From positions 3,064,501 through 3,128,500 of the forward strand of contig NZ_CP045732.1 in assembly GCF_016864235.1 (NCBI RefSeq): a stretch of 64,000 bases of DNA, read 5' to 3'. Shown piece by piece: positions 17,383 to 26,617 of this stretch. Position 1 is the stretch's first letter; every line of letters starts with the position of its first letter. A program made the translations under genes and the position numbers. Source of the stretch: Legionella sp. MW5194. GTDB taxonomy: Bacteria; Pseudomonadota; Gammaproteobacteria; Legionellales; Legionellaceae. A model generated the notes under the pieces. It was not told the DNA's origin. It did not search any database and saw only the letters and a program-made list of their open reading frames with translations.

Positions 17383-18147
17383 TTAAGTGAAATGAAACAC
17401 CTGCCCGCGCTTGACAAAACCGCAGAATCCCTGCTCTTCTGCGTCGGGTAGTTCCCCATCATTGTAATGGTATAACCACATTTTGCTTTTGATTTCGGCA
17501 TCCAATTGACTTAGTTCAACAAAATTGGCATGCACACCGCTTAAATACGCTGACGTTTCGCAATCATGAAAAATAAGGTCGGCCTGCTGATAATAAGGCA
17601 GCAGCCTGTGTAAATTAAACTGGGTGTCCGTCGTCAGCAAAATCTTGCTTTTTTTTGCCCGCATAAGCAGACCATAGCTGGGTTTCAGTATGCCATTAGA
17701 AATCATGTGCACTGTTTTTACCAGGGTCAATGAAATCCCCTCCCAGACAAACGGGGTGGTATCCGTCATGGCTCTAACAGTGAAATAACTGGAAAGCGAG
17801 GCTTCTTCGGTTTTTAATGTCGCCATACCGCCCTCCAGACGATGCTGCCACAAGGGATCGACTAAACTTTCATGGATGAGTAATTCGGGCTTGGACAAAT
17901 CCATGGTAAATTTGCGCTTAAATCCCAGCCATTCAAGTCCGCCGCAGTGATCCCCATGCAAATGACTGATGTAGATGGCATCAATGTCTTTTGCCGCATA
18001 GTTGGCATGCGCTAAGGAGAAGCGAACATCGGTACCGCAATCAATGAGTAATGTTTTCCCCTCATCGGTGATCAACAGCATGTTGGAATGAAAATTACCT
18101 GCGTCTTCTGATAAGCCATTGGCTGTACCTAAAAATAATAATTTCAT
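17383..18147 (-). CDS. MBL-fold metallo-hydrolase, RNase Z-like
   Basis: This 254-residue cytoplasmic protein has the metallo-beta-lactamase metal site HLHGDH (62-67), with further ligands in LLTTDTQFN and IFHDCE. The layout resembles RNase Z and the phosphodiesterase-like MBL proteins that act on cyclic nucleotides or nucleic acids. It is the last gene of the minus-strand row that begins with the patatin gene at 25576, nine bases after the adenylate cyclase. Given the neighbour, cyclic-nucleotide phosphodiesterase activity is worth testing, but the sequence does not prove it. Confidence 0.75.
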   Translation of the reverse strand: MKLLFLGTANGLSEDAGNFHSNMLLITDEGKTLLIDCGTDVRFSLAHANYAAKDIDAIYISHLHGDHCGGLEWLGFKRKFTMDLSKPELLIHESLVDPLWQHRLEGGMATLKTEEASLSSYFTVRAMTDTTPFVWEGISLTLVKTVHMISNGILKPSYGLLMRAKKSKILLTTDTQFNLHRLLPYYQQADLIFHDCETSAYLSGVHANFVELSQLDAEIKSKMWLYHYNDGELPDAEEQGFCGFVKRGQVFHFT

Positions 18148-18155
18148 ACTCTGTC

Positions 18156-20387
18156 CTATTTATGCGTATGCACAAAAACCCCATTCCAATCCGGTGGCAA
18201 ATCCTGGGTGCGCAAGTGCATAATTCGCTGGATATAAAGTTCATACAGATATCTATCAGGATAGCATTTTTGCAACTCCTGAAATGCGGTTAAAGCCTGA
18301 GACCAGCGCTGTTGATAAAAATGGGCCAGTGCGGCCTCATAATCCTGTAATTGCGTCAGTAAGGCCGCATCGGCCTCTTGCTGGTAGCCCAAGGGTTCAT
18401 AAATTGCCAGGGGTTGCTGCCGGCCTTTCACGGTAACCTTGTCAATGAGCTGCCAGACAAAGGCATCCTGGGAAGCGCGTGTCGCCTCACTGACTAAAAT
18501 ATCGACGTGGTAGAATTTAGTGAGTTGCTCAAGCCGCGAAGCCAGATTCACGGTGTCGCCAATCACGGTGTACGCTCGTCGAAACTCCGAACCCATGTCT
18601 CCGACATCCATTTTGCCGGTGGAAATGCCAATGCCCAGTTTAATTTCAGGAAAAGCAACCTGCCCATGGTGAATGCTTGTTGGTAACGCGGTCTTAATCG
18701 CCAAGGCCGCGGCCACAGCATGAAACGCATGCTGCTCATCGTGCAGCGGCGCACCCCAAAAGGCCATGACCATGTCGCCCACGTACTTGTCTATGGTGCC
18801 TTGATGTTCAAAAATAATGCGGGTCATGGGTGTAAACAAGGCATTCAACAACCACTTGACGGTGCTGGCATCCAGACTTTCGCTAATGGCGGTAAAATCA
18901 CGGACATCGGAAAATAACACGGACATTTCCCGCGTTTCCCCCTCCATGCTGAAATGCTCCGCTGCATTGGTCATCTCCTCAATGTGAGAGGGGGGCACGT
19001 ACTGCCCAAACAACCGTTTGATTTTATTTTTTTGCCGCCGCTCGTACACAAATTCATAAAGAAAATTAACCAGCGCCAGCAGTAAGAGCAACAGACAGAA
19101 ACTTGCCACCGAAAAATAAGTGTTTTTATAGGTAAACAATAAAAAAGAACCCAGCAAGAGGGCCGCGGTCAGGAGCAGATAAAGACCAATCAGCCACACA
19201 GGACCAAGAAATGGCATAATCAGAATGAGTGGTGCTCCAAGCAGTGACATTTCCACCAGCTTTTTCGTATGATGCGAATGGTGAATGGTTGGAATCTGCT
19301 GGTTTAAGATCGCAGCAATGACATTGGCATTGATTTCTACCCCAGGGAACGTCTCGGAAACAGGCGTGGGGTGACGATCGGATAACAGAATGGTTGACGA
19401 ACCGACAATGACGATGGCCCCAGCCAGCTCCTCTGCGGGCACTTTTTTATCGAGTAGATCAGCAATGGAGTAATAGGGAAGTGTGCCGGCTTCACCAAAA
19501 AATGGAATGAGAATTTGCCCCGATGGATTAAGCGGAATGACCGTCCCACCGACATTCAGCCCGGTTAAAATGGCCTTTCCCTCGCCGTTTGGCCGGGTTA
19601 TCAGTGACACATGATCCACCAGCAGATAGCGCATGACCACTGCGAGGCTTAAACTGGGGTATAGCTTGTTTTCAAAACCAGCGACCAGCAGACCGTGTCT
19701 GACCAATCCGTCCGCATCAGGAAAATTGGACACGAACCCGCCAAAACGAGCAGCCTCAATGAAAGACTTAAGGCTCGATTGATAGCCTTGAAACTGAATG
19801 ACCGACAACCCGTTGGATTGTATGGCCTCCTCTTTTTCATTCAGTAAAGCGGCAGGCAGTGCGCCTTTGTTGAGTTTAGCCTGGTAAAACAAATACCCCA
19901 GTACCGTTTCATGGGTTTGCATTGCTCTGGCAAACAGCAAATCATTGTCAACCGCCGGCGCGAGCTTGTCCAGTGTATCCATTAATGGCTGCCAGGAGTT
20001 AGCCGAGGGCAGATGAATAATCTTGTCCTTTAAACCCAGCGCATAATTGATTTCCGGCTCGGAAAAAACAACATCAAAGGCGACAAGGATGACGCCATAC
20101 TCTTTCAGGCGTTCAATCAACTGAGCAAAAATGGCGCGCGGCCAGGGCCAGCGGCCCTTTTTTGCCACAGAGTAGTCATCAATATCGGCAATGACGACCC
20201 GCGGGAAAGAAGGCAATGGCCGGGGGCTGTTCCTGACCAGAATGTCGTAAAAATAATTATCGAGTCGATGCAGGAAGTGACTGGACTCCACAACACGGAA
20301 TTGTTCGAGACCAAGACTGGCTATTACAACAACAAAACCGGCCAGAATTTGCAATCGCTTGGCTTTGAAAGAAGCCTTAACATCCAT
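18156..20387 (-). CDS. CHASE2-domain class III adenylate cyclase
   Basis: A 743-residue membrane receptor cyclase. TM1 (about 10-26) leads to a periplasmic CHASE2 sensor (about 40-370, with DNYFYDILVR, VVIADIDD and GRWPWPR). Three TM helices follow (about 378-446), then a catalytic domain. Metal aspartates are in LFSDVRDF (Asp494) and DKYVGD (Asp538), with Lys534 as probable adenine-specifying residue, and Asn614 and Arg618 in TVNLASRLE as transition-state residues. All needed side chains are present, so it should make cAMP. The C-terminal 100 residues look TPR-like. Neighbouring FecR and barrel genes are usual companions of CHASE2 cyclases. Confidence 0.92.
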   Translation of the reverse strand: MDVKASFKAKRLQILAGFVVVIASLGLEQFRVVESSHFLHRLDNYFYDILVRNSPRPLPSFPRVVIADIDDYSVAKKGRWPWPRAIFAQLIERLKEYGVILVAFDVVFSEPEINYALGLKDKIIHLPSANSWQPLMDTLDKLAPAVDNDLLFARAMQTHETVLGYLFYQAKLNKGALPAALLNEKEEAIQSNGLSVIQFQGYQSSLKSFIEAARFGGFVSNFPDADGLVRHGLLVAGFENKLYPSLSLAVVMRYLLVDHVSLITRPNGEGKAILTGLNVGGTVIPLNPSGQILIPFFGEAGTLPYYSIADLLDKKVPAEELAGAIVIVGSSTILLSDRHPTPVSETFPGVEINANVIAAILNQQIPTIHHSHHTKKLVEMSLLGAPLILIMPFLGPVWLIGLYLLLTAALLLGSFLLFTYKNTYFSVASFCLLLLLLALVNFLYEFVYERRQKNKIKRLFGQYVPPSHIEEMTNAAEHFSMEGETREMSVLFSDVRDFTAISESLDASTVKWLLNALFTPMTRIIFEHQGTIDKYVGDMVMAFWGAPLHDEQHAFHAVAAALAIKTALPTSIHHGQVAFPEIKLGIGISTGKMDVGDMGSEFRRAYTVIGDTVNLASRLEQLTKFYHVDILVSEATRASQDAFVWQLIDKVTVKGRQQPLAIYEPLGYQQEADAALLTQLQDYEAALAHFYQQRWSQALTAFQELQKCYPDRYLYELYIQRIMHLRTQDLPPDWNGVFVHTHK

Positions 20388-20429
20388 GTCCAGTCACTTT
20401 CATGATAGTACCTGTAAGATGCCGCTTAA

Positions 20430-20455
20430 AACCAACGATTGCTCGCTCGTTGGTT
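20430..20455 (-). terminator. stem-loop at the end of the outer-membrane barrel gene
   Basis: AACCAACGA and TCGTTGGTT form a 9-bp perfect stem with an eight-base loop immediately after the stop codon, followed on the minus strand by TTAAG. The T-run is short, so termination before the cyclase gene may be partial. Confidence 0.55.
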
Positions 20456-21419
20456 ATCCTATGTTCATTTTCACGGACAGAGTCGATTGGTTGCTGTGAT
20501 ACACGCTGCCGCGCTGGAAGTACTGCTGCTCCAGACGGAAAACGTATTGCTTGTAATTGAAGGCAATACCACCGCCCACTTTGTAACCATTCATGTCCAG
20601 ATTGAACTCGGGGACAGGTCCTAAAATCACACCGGTCAGCGCAGGGCGGCTATTAGAAAAATCAAGAACCTGCAACAGACCGCCCTCAACAAACGGCTGG
20701 ACGCTGTCATTGATTTTATAACCAAGTTCCGCATTTTCCTGTAAATAAGACACTTTATTGGTTAAGGATGGAACGCTCTGCGTTGCCGGATCAAAGGCAA
20801 AATGAATGGCGTAAGGATCCTGATCCACTTCCGTGCGCAGCGCACGCAGGTTGGCGTTAAATACAAACTCTTTCCAGGTGTGTGTAAACAGGGCAGACAC
20901 ACTGGCAAACCAGTTTTTACTGATGGCATTGGCATAGCCGTTTTTCTGCTGGAACTCAAATCGCGTGCTGGTGTTGTAGCTCAAACTGTTCTGGCCATAG
21001 CCGCCAGCCAAATCAAAGAAAAAATGCTGCATCAGGCGCGTTAATACGTGGGCGTAAATGCTGTTGTTGCGAATGGATTGCGTGGAAGACACCAGTGGCA
21101 GGGAAAGCAGTTGCAGTTGCGAACTGAGTTCGGTATCCAGTTTGTAAATAAAAAAGCCGCCGGAAATGCGCTGATTAAATTGAAAATTATTGCCGCCCAC
21201 ACCATACAGATTGGAATGGCCATTAAACCGGTTAAAGGTCAGTAATTTGGACGAATCAAATTTAAAATCCTGGTAGCTGTAGGCGGCACCCAGATCATAC
21301 CGACTTACAGAAGGCACATTGTCCACAGAGGAATCAATTTCTTTGCTTTGCTCTGTACTGGCAGTCGCCATTAAAGGGAACAGCAGACAGGCATAGCATA
21401 ACCACTTATTCTTATTCAT
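20454..21419 (-). CDS. outer-membrane beta-barrel protein, autotransporter-barrel-like
   Basis: The ATG at 21419 has GGAG six bases upstream; the longer frame from 21461 is not supported. The 321-residue product has a signal peptide (1-20, ending MATAS) and then strands rich in alternating aromatic and polar residues. It ends LSVKMNIG, not the Phe-terminated form. No passenger domain is visible, so it is a bare barrel. It sits between the FecR-type gene and the CHASE2 cyclase, all on one strand with short gaps. A sensory role through the envelope is suggested only by context; ligand and function are unknown. Confidence 0.7.
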   Translation of the reverse strand: MNKNKWLCYACLLFPLMATASTEQSKEIDSSVDNVPSVSRYDLGAAYSYQDFKFDSSKLLTFNRFNGHSNLYGVGGNNFQFNQRISGGFFIYKLDTELSSQLQLLSLPLVSSTQSIRNNSIYAHVLTRLMQHFFFDLAGGYGQNSLSYNTSTRFEFQQKNGYANAISKNWFASVSALFTHTWKEFVFNANLRALRTEVDQDPYAIHFAFDPATQSVPSLTNKVSYLQENAELGYKINDSVQPFVEGGLLQVLDFSNSRPALTGVILGPVPEFNLDMNGYKVGGGIAFNYKQYVFRLEQQYFQRGSVYHSNQSTLSVKMNIG

Positions 21420-21548
21420 AGCTACTCCATGCAGGTTACTTGGCCCTAAAAAGGCTGCCAACTCGGCATCAGGCCCCTGTTAACCTAAAATTATAATGCT
21501 TTTTATTCCGTAGAATCGAGCAAAATTTTTATCATCACTTCTCCGCAA

Positions 21549-22307
21549 CTAGGTCGCAAAGAATGGCGGGAAATCAGGCGTCACGGTGATTGTTGGCCCG
21601 AGCGGCGACTCTACCGCGGTATCAATCACGTTGCTTGGGACCAGTTGCCCAATCACATCAATTGCCATTAGGGCCGGTTCCACTTTGGACGCAGCAGTCA
21701 CTATCCAGCCCAATGCACCCCAGGAAATAGACCCTGGAGTCACCTGACCTGAAACGCAATCGTAGGTGGCGCTTTTGTATTTTTCTTTAGGTCCCAGGCG
21801 GGTATCTCCCATGGTGACCTGCCCCTGATAGACTTGCGTGGCAATTTGCGTGGCTTTGATATTCCTGTTGTTTTTGCATCGTTTTTCTGACGTTGGCGAT
21901 TTTACCACCATTGCCCTGTAAGAGGTACCGGAAATTGCGAGAGCAATCACTGGGGTTTTTAAAATGGCTTTTTTCTGACTTTTGGTTGTTGATTCCACAC
22001 CGCCGCTTTTTAAATTGGCCTGACTCTGAATGCCCTTGCCCGCGGGGGTGTAACTGGTAATCTCATAAGTCGAATTGGGCTGCAGAGCCACCAAGGTGCC
22101 GTTGCTGTAGCGAATCTGAACCTGGGAATTGGCCCCGGTGACAATGGTATCACCCACATAAAAGGAAGCGCCGCGTGTCAGCGGAAGTTTTTGGTTATGG
22201 CGCTCGACCGTCACCTGATTACTGGCAAACAGCACGGTGCCGATAGCCTGCTGTGCATAAGCCGCAAAAGCATGACCCAATAAGCAAAAAAAGAGCAGTT
22301 TTTTCAT
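21549..22307 (-). CDS. FecR-domain periplasmic protein
   Basis: The start at 22307 gives a clean signal peptide (KKLLFFCLLGHAFAAYAQQ); the frame extends upstream without a better site. The 252-residue product has a FecR-like domain (about 20-130) with the marks GASFYVGDTIVTGANSQVQIRYSNGTLVALQPNSTYEI broken over residues 45-85. The C-terminal part has two cysteines (around CKNN and DCVSG). Unlike the sigma regulator FecR it has no cytoplasmic or membrane part, so it is the periplasmic FecR type found beside CHASE2 cyclases. It may present a periplasmic cue to the sensor. Confidence 0.8.
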   Translation of the reverse strand: MKKLLFFCLLGHAFAAYAQQAIGTVLFASNQVTVERHNQKLPLTRGASFYVGDTIVTGANSQVQIRYSNGTLVALQPNSTYEITSYTPAGKGIQSQANLKSGGVESTTKSQKKAILKTPVIALAISGTSYRAMVVKSPTSEKRCKNNRNIKATQIATQVYQGQVTMGDTRLGPKEKYKSATYDCVSGQVTPGSISWGALGWIVTAASKVEPALMAIDVIGQLVPSNVIDTAVESPLGPTITVTPDFPPFFAT

Positions 22308-22377
22308 GTGAGTATGTCCCTGGATTCTCTCATCAGTTAGCAATCGTACTCTGCCTGATTACACATCGTCAACCGCA

Positions 22378-24564
22378 TTACATGGAATCACTGGCCAGCA
22401 GGCGATTGGCGTAAAACAGGCGCTTGGCAATTATTTTGACGATGCCCTTATGGAAGGCTGCAGCCAGTTCCGGGTGCTCTTCTGTCATTTTATCCAGGTT
22501 TTCTGCAGTAAAGCGATAAGCCAAACAGTCATTGGCTGCTACAACAGAAGCCGTGCGGGGTTGATTTAAATAGAACGCCATTTCACCCACAATGGTACCG
22601 GCAAGCAGACGACGCAACCGTTTTTCTTTCGCTGAGCCATAGCCTAAAATGATTTCCAGTTCACCCTCAGCTATCCAGAACAGTTCCCGCGTTTCTTCCC
22701 CCTCCTCGCAGACGATGCTTCCCTTGCTGAACGTCAATCGTTCGCCATAAGACAATAAATCATCAATCTCGCGAATGTCAGGAAAACTTAAATTAAAAAG
22801 CGACTTGTAATCCGCTTCCCTGCTGGTCTGATACTTTTGCATTAACGCGTTTTCACACCATTCAAGAGCATGGTCCAGGTCGATGAATTTTTTATAGGCC
22901 AGTTTTTTATGCTCTGTGGTGGCAAAACGCTGGATTTCCTGCTCAATCACGCGAGGAAGATGAGTAAACAGTACTTTGACGCGTTGCTTCTGGGTATAGT
23001 TCAACAAATTAATGAAGCTTAAGGCACCGGACACCTCAATTCCGGTCACCTGGTTAAAATTAATAATCAGGTAATCACCGTGCGGGCCTTTATCCAGGTG
23101 CTTGCGAATGCGATTAAGGATGTCATAGGCATTACCAAAAAAAAGATACCCTCTGACATTGACGATCAGAATTTTATTACCATGTTGTTCCAATAAGATT
23201 TTGTCTGCTTCATTGCGCTCGACGTGACTGTGCAAGACATCGGCAGAAAGCATGGACGACACGACCGGGATACGGCTATATCGAAAAAAGAAAATGGCTA
23301 AGGACAATAACAAACCAATCATAATTCCCGTCAGCAGACCTAAAAACACGATGGCAGCCATAATCATCAGCACAATCAGGTAATCCAGCCAGGAAATTTT
23401 CTTTTTAATCGCCACCAGCCATTCCAGCAAAAAATCAAATGCCACATAAAGCAGCAGGCCGCTGAAAATAAATTTGGGTAACAGGGTCAGCAACCCAGCG
23501 CCCGCAATCATCAGTAACAGGCAGAAAATGCCAGCCAGGATACCCACAGCACGCTGACCGAGGCGAAAATGAAGATTGGTTTTCGAGAACGACAGCACAT
23601 GATACCCGCCTAAGCCGCCGCCTAAACCGATTAAACTGTTGGCAATGCCATTGGCTTTTAATTCGCGGTTAATGTCCATGCTTTCCCGGCTGCTGATCTC
23701 AAAGCTCGATATATTGAGCAGCATGCTTATCATACCCAATACCGCCAAGGCAAAATAATCCGCCATGTGATTAAGCAGCAGGTGCCATTGCACGGACTGA
23801 TTCAGCACGTTTTCACTGGGCCACAACGGGAGTCTGCCGTCGGGAAAGGGTCCCAGCATCAAACCGGCCCGTTTCGCGTCACTCAGTGAAATACCCTGAA
23901 CCAGCAAATAAAGATAAAACCCGACAAAACTTAAAATAACCATCACTGGGAACACGCGGCTGCTTCCCAGCAATCGCTCCAGAATGAGGATGCTGCCGCC
24001 CAATGCCGCCGGTAAAACCCATAATGCCAGCGTCTGCTCATGAACAAGCGCTTCAAACGTGCCCAGGGTGGAATGTCCGCCCACCATTGATTGCAGGGTA
24101 CTAACCAGGAGCAACCACCCCGTCCCGGCCAAAAAACCACCAATGACCGGGTAAGGAATATAACGGACCAGCTTCCCAAGCCTGAAAGCCCCTAAACCGT
24201 ACATGGTAAACCCTAAAAGCAGGGCCATGATGACGATCGCCATCATCACCGTCGGTAAAGGGTCAACTCCCCTGTCCAGTAACTGCAATTCCCGGGCAAG
24301 GGAGGCCGCCACCAGAGCGGTGATGATGGCAAAAATATCCTGGGAGGCGGCAATGGTGTATCGGGACGAACTGAACCAGGCCATGAGAATCAGCAGGATA
24401 CCCGAGCCTAATAAGCCGGCTGAAATACCATGCAATAGATCAGACGATAAAGGCCCGCTGAAAATCAGCGACGCGTACGACAGGCAATCCACGGCCACCA
24501 GGGTACCAAGGAGTAAACCTGCGAACACAGTGGTGGTGATTGAACTGGCCTTAAAGATATTCAT
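22378..24564 (-). CDS. SulP (SLC26) transporter with STAS and cyclic-nucleotide-binding domains
   Basis: This 728-residue protein is a fusion. Residues 1-430 are a SulP anion or bicarbonate transporter core of 12-14 helices. A STAS domain follows (about 445-555, with ILIVNVRGYLFFGNAYDIL). The C-terminal cNMP-binding domain (about 600-720) ends with the phosphate-binding cassette VGEMAFYLNQPRTASV. Glu661 and Arg670, the residues that bind the cyclic phosphate and ribose, are both kept, so cAMP or cGMP binding is likely. The gene overlaps the patatin gene by 14 nt. With an adenylate cyclase three genes downstream, transport gated by cAMP is a reasonable inference. Confidence 0.9.
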   Translation of the reverse strand: MNIFKASSITTTVFAGLLLGTLVAVDCLSYASLIFSGPLSSDLLHGISAGLLGSGILLILMAWFSSSRYTIAASQDIFAIITALVAASLARELQLLDRGVDPLPTVMMAIVIMALLLGFTMYGLGAFRLGKLVRYIPYPVIGGFLAGTGWLLLVSTLQSMVGGHSTLGTFEALVHEQTLALWVLPAALGGSILILERLLGSSRVFPVMVILSFVGFYLYLLVQGISLSDAKRAGLMLGPFPDGRLPLWPSENVLNQSVQWHLLLNHMADYFALAVLGMISMLLNISSFEISSRESMDINRELKANGIANSLIGLGGGLGGYHVLSFSKTNLHFRLGQRAVGILAGIFCLLLMIAGAGLLTLLPKFIFSGLLLYVAFDFLLEWLVAIKKKISWLDYLIVLMIMAAIVFLGLLTGIMIGLLLSLAIFFFRYSRIPVVSSMLSADVLHSHVERNEADKILLEQHGNKILIVNVRGYLFFGNAYDILNRIRKHLDKGPHGDYLIINFNQVTGIEVSGALSFINLLNYTQKQRVKVLFTHLPRVIEQEIQRFATTEHKKLAYKKFIDLDHALEWCENALMQKYQTSREADYKSLFNLSFPDIREIDDLLSYGERLTFSKGSIVCEEGEETRELFWIAEGELEIILGYGSAKEKRLRRLLAGTIVGEMAFYLNQPRTASVVAANDCLAYRFTAENLDKMTEEHPELAAAFHKGIVKIIAKRLFYANRLLASDSM

Positions 24565-25576
24565 TAATATCGATACTTGAGCGTTTACCCAGGTGGATAA
24601 CGTTTTCCTTTAACCAATCATCAGCCAAATGACGCCCCAGGTCAAACAGGTGAAGGATAAACTCCCAATCCGTGTTTAATTTACTGGCCACGGAATAATT
24701 TTCCATCGCTTTATCTGCCCGTATGGCGTGCATATAGATCCGTTTCATGGTTTGGGCATACTCGTCTTTAATCCAGCCCTCATCAAGCATCTTACTGACA
24801 AAAGCGACAGCCCGCATTTCACGCATCAGTGAGGAATTAAAACTTACCTCATTCATGCGGTTTATGATTTCCGACGCCTTTTGCGGTAATTTTTCACGCT
24901 GAATGGGATTGATGTGGATGATCAAAATATCATTATGATGAGATTCGTAGATAAGAGGAAACAGGGCGGGATTTCCCATGTAACCACCATCCCAATAATA
25001 ATCCTCCTTCACCTGAACGGCCTGAAAGAGGAAGGGCAGGCACGAGGAGGCCATGACGGCATCAAGGCAGATTTCTTCGTTTTGAAAGACCTTGATTTTG
25101 CCGGTTCTTACATTGGTTGCACAAATAAACAAACGAAGGGCTTTGCCTTGGCTGATTTGTTTAAAATCGACTAAGGACTCCACAATGTCCCGCAACGGAT
25201 TGACATTGCCCGGATTAAATTCGTAGGGGGAGAACAATTTGGTCATCATATCGAACAGAAAATAGCCCTGGGAGAATTCAGGGGTGATTCCCAGCCATTG
25301 CTCAAGCCAGGTGACCTTAACCGGACTGAAGAAAACGCCGGCTTCGCTGATTGCTTTCCAGAAATGGGTTAATAAATGACGGGCTTCGTCAGGTCCCCCG
25401 TCGGCCATCCCCTGCGCCAGAATGACGGCATTCATTGCCCCGGCGCTGGTGGCGGAAATACAATCCAGGCCAATGCTGCCGTCCTCAAGAAGCCTGTCCA
25501 GCACCCCCCAGGCCAAAGCGCCGTGTGTGCCGCCGCCCTGCAGGGCCAGATTAATAGTTTTTGCGTGTTTAGCCAT
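24551..25576 (-). CDS. patatin-like phospholipase
   Basis: I start at the second ATG, 25576, because AGGGA is six bases before it; the ATG at 25582 directly abuts that site. The 341-residue protein has the oxyanion loop LALQGGGTHGA (10-20), the nucleophile in SATSAGAMNA (Ser44) and the Asp of the dyad in YWDGGYMGNP (Asp196). The elbow is A-T-S-A-G instead of G-x-S-x-G, a known variant among bacterial patatins. There is no signal peptide or effector-like extension, so it is probably a cytoplasmic lipid acyl hydrolase. It overlaps the SulP gene, giving translational coupling. Confidence 0.88.
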   Translation of the reverse strand: MAKHAKTINLALQGGGTHGALAWGVLDRLLEDGSIGLDCISATSAGAMNAVILAQGMADGGPDEARHLLTHFWKAISEAGVFFSPVKVTWLEQWLGITPEFSQGYFLFDMMTKLFSPYEFNPGNVNPLRDIVESLVDFKQISQGKALRLFICATNVRTGKIKVFQNEEICLDAVMASSCLPFLFQAVQVKEDYYWDGGYMGNPALFPLIYESHHNDILIIHINPIQREKLPQKASEIINRMNEVSFNSSLMREMRAVAFVSKMLDEGWIKDEYAQTMKRIYMHAIRADKAMENYSVASKLNTDWEFILHLFDLGRHLADDWLKENVIHLGKRSSIDINEYL

Positions 25577-25646
25577 AACCATTCCCTAGTTTCAATTAGC
25601 ATAGGCAGAGTTGATCACACGCGTCAAGTCAGTGAAAAAGTGCGGC

Positions 25647-25676
25647 TTGCTAATCGCCCTGGTCAACCTTTAAACT
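25647..25676 (+). promoter_or_regulatory. candidate promoter of the unknown gene at 25709
   Basis: TTGCTA (25647-25652) and TAAACT (25671-25676) are 18 bp apart, about 30 bp before the ATG. The match to consensus is moderate. Confidence 0.4.
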
Positions 25677-25708
25677 AAAACATCATACAAGGACGTGAAG
25701 GACGCACC

Positions 25709-26617
25709 ATGAAATACGCTAACCGGGATCCCTTAAAAAGCCTCGATAATCTGCGCAAGGAGTTATCACCCCGACGCCTGGAATTGAAACACCTTTCAAG
25801 TGAGGAACGTCATGCCGTGGATCAAAACCCCCTGGCCTCGTTTCTCTCACTAAAAAAAGAGGAGCCAACCCCCCATGGGTTGTTTAAGAGCGCCATGCTG
25901 CCCATTAAGGATATTTTGCTGCTGCTTCAAGACAGTGTTCAGGGCAAATTCAATGATTACCTGCAGGAGGCACTCAATAACGCTGAAATTGAAGTGGCCA
26001 TCAAGCCGCAAAATCCAGCCGATAGCGACAGCCGCAAAACCCTGGAAATCAAAATCAGGGTCGTCGCCACAGCCATTGATAATTACGCCAATTTGTTAGC
26101 CATGGTGTTAGGGAATAAATCGCTGACGTCCGAGGACGAGGAAACCCTCCACCAGGCCCATAAAACGCTGAGTACCGCCACAGGCTATTTGCGCTCGATT
26201 GAAATAAAGTATGAGCTCATGCAGTTAAGGGCATTTTGCAACCGATCGGTGAATGAACACCGCTTTAACTGTTTCGGTCTGTTCCAGGCGTTTTCTTCCT
26301 GGCACTCTTCGCAATACAATGCCCTGTTGCAATGGTTTGAAGACTTAACGACACAACCCCTGTCAGAATATGAACTGGTCGGTGGAATTTATTGCATACG
26401 GACTCAACTTGAATTGATCTCGAATAAAACGGAGCGTCACGCTTTTCGCGATGGGCTGGATACTCTTTTAGCGAAATACCATTACCCGCATCATACCGAT
26501 AAGGGGCATTACGATTACCTTCGACCCTTTGTCAGCCGCGGGATGCTGTTGAAACTTCAGTTGCCCGAAGCCTTTCATTACCCCTCTCAGGACATTGTCA
26601 TGGATTTAACCCTGTAA
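25709..26617 (+). CDS. hypothetical soluble, mostly helical protein
   Basis: I do not recognise this 302-residue protein. GGACG lies before the ATG. It has no signal peptide and no membrane segment. The sequence is charged and alpha-helical, with a basic N-terminal 35 residues (LRKELSPRRLELKHLSSEERH), a probable helical bundle from 60 to 250 and an aromatic, His-rich part near 265-285 (KYHYPHHTDKGHYDYLRPF). It ends in QDIVMDLTL. The 3' end overlaps convergent rlmB by 12 nt. A lone unknown gene with its own promoter fits a Legionella-specific protein or effector, but there is no motif to say more. Confidence 0.6.
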   Translation: MKYANRDPLKSLDNLRKELSPRRLELKHLSSEERHAVDQNPLASFLSLKKEEPTPHGLFKSAMLPIKDILLLLQDSVQGKFNDYLQEALNNAEIEVAIKPQNPADSDSRKTLEIKIRVVATAIDNYANLLAMVLGNKSLTSEDEETLHQAHKTLSTATGYLRSIEIKYELMQLRAFCNRSVNEHRFNCFGLFQAFSSWHSSQYNALLQWFEDLTTQPLSEYELVGGIYCIRTQLELISNKTERHAFRDGLDTLLAKYHYPHHTDKGHYDYLRPFVSRGMLLKLQLPEAFHYPSQDIVMDLTL

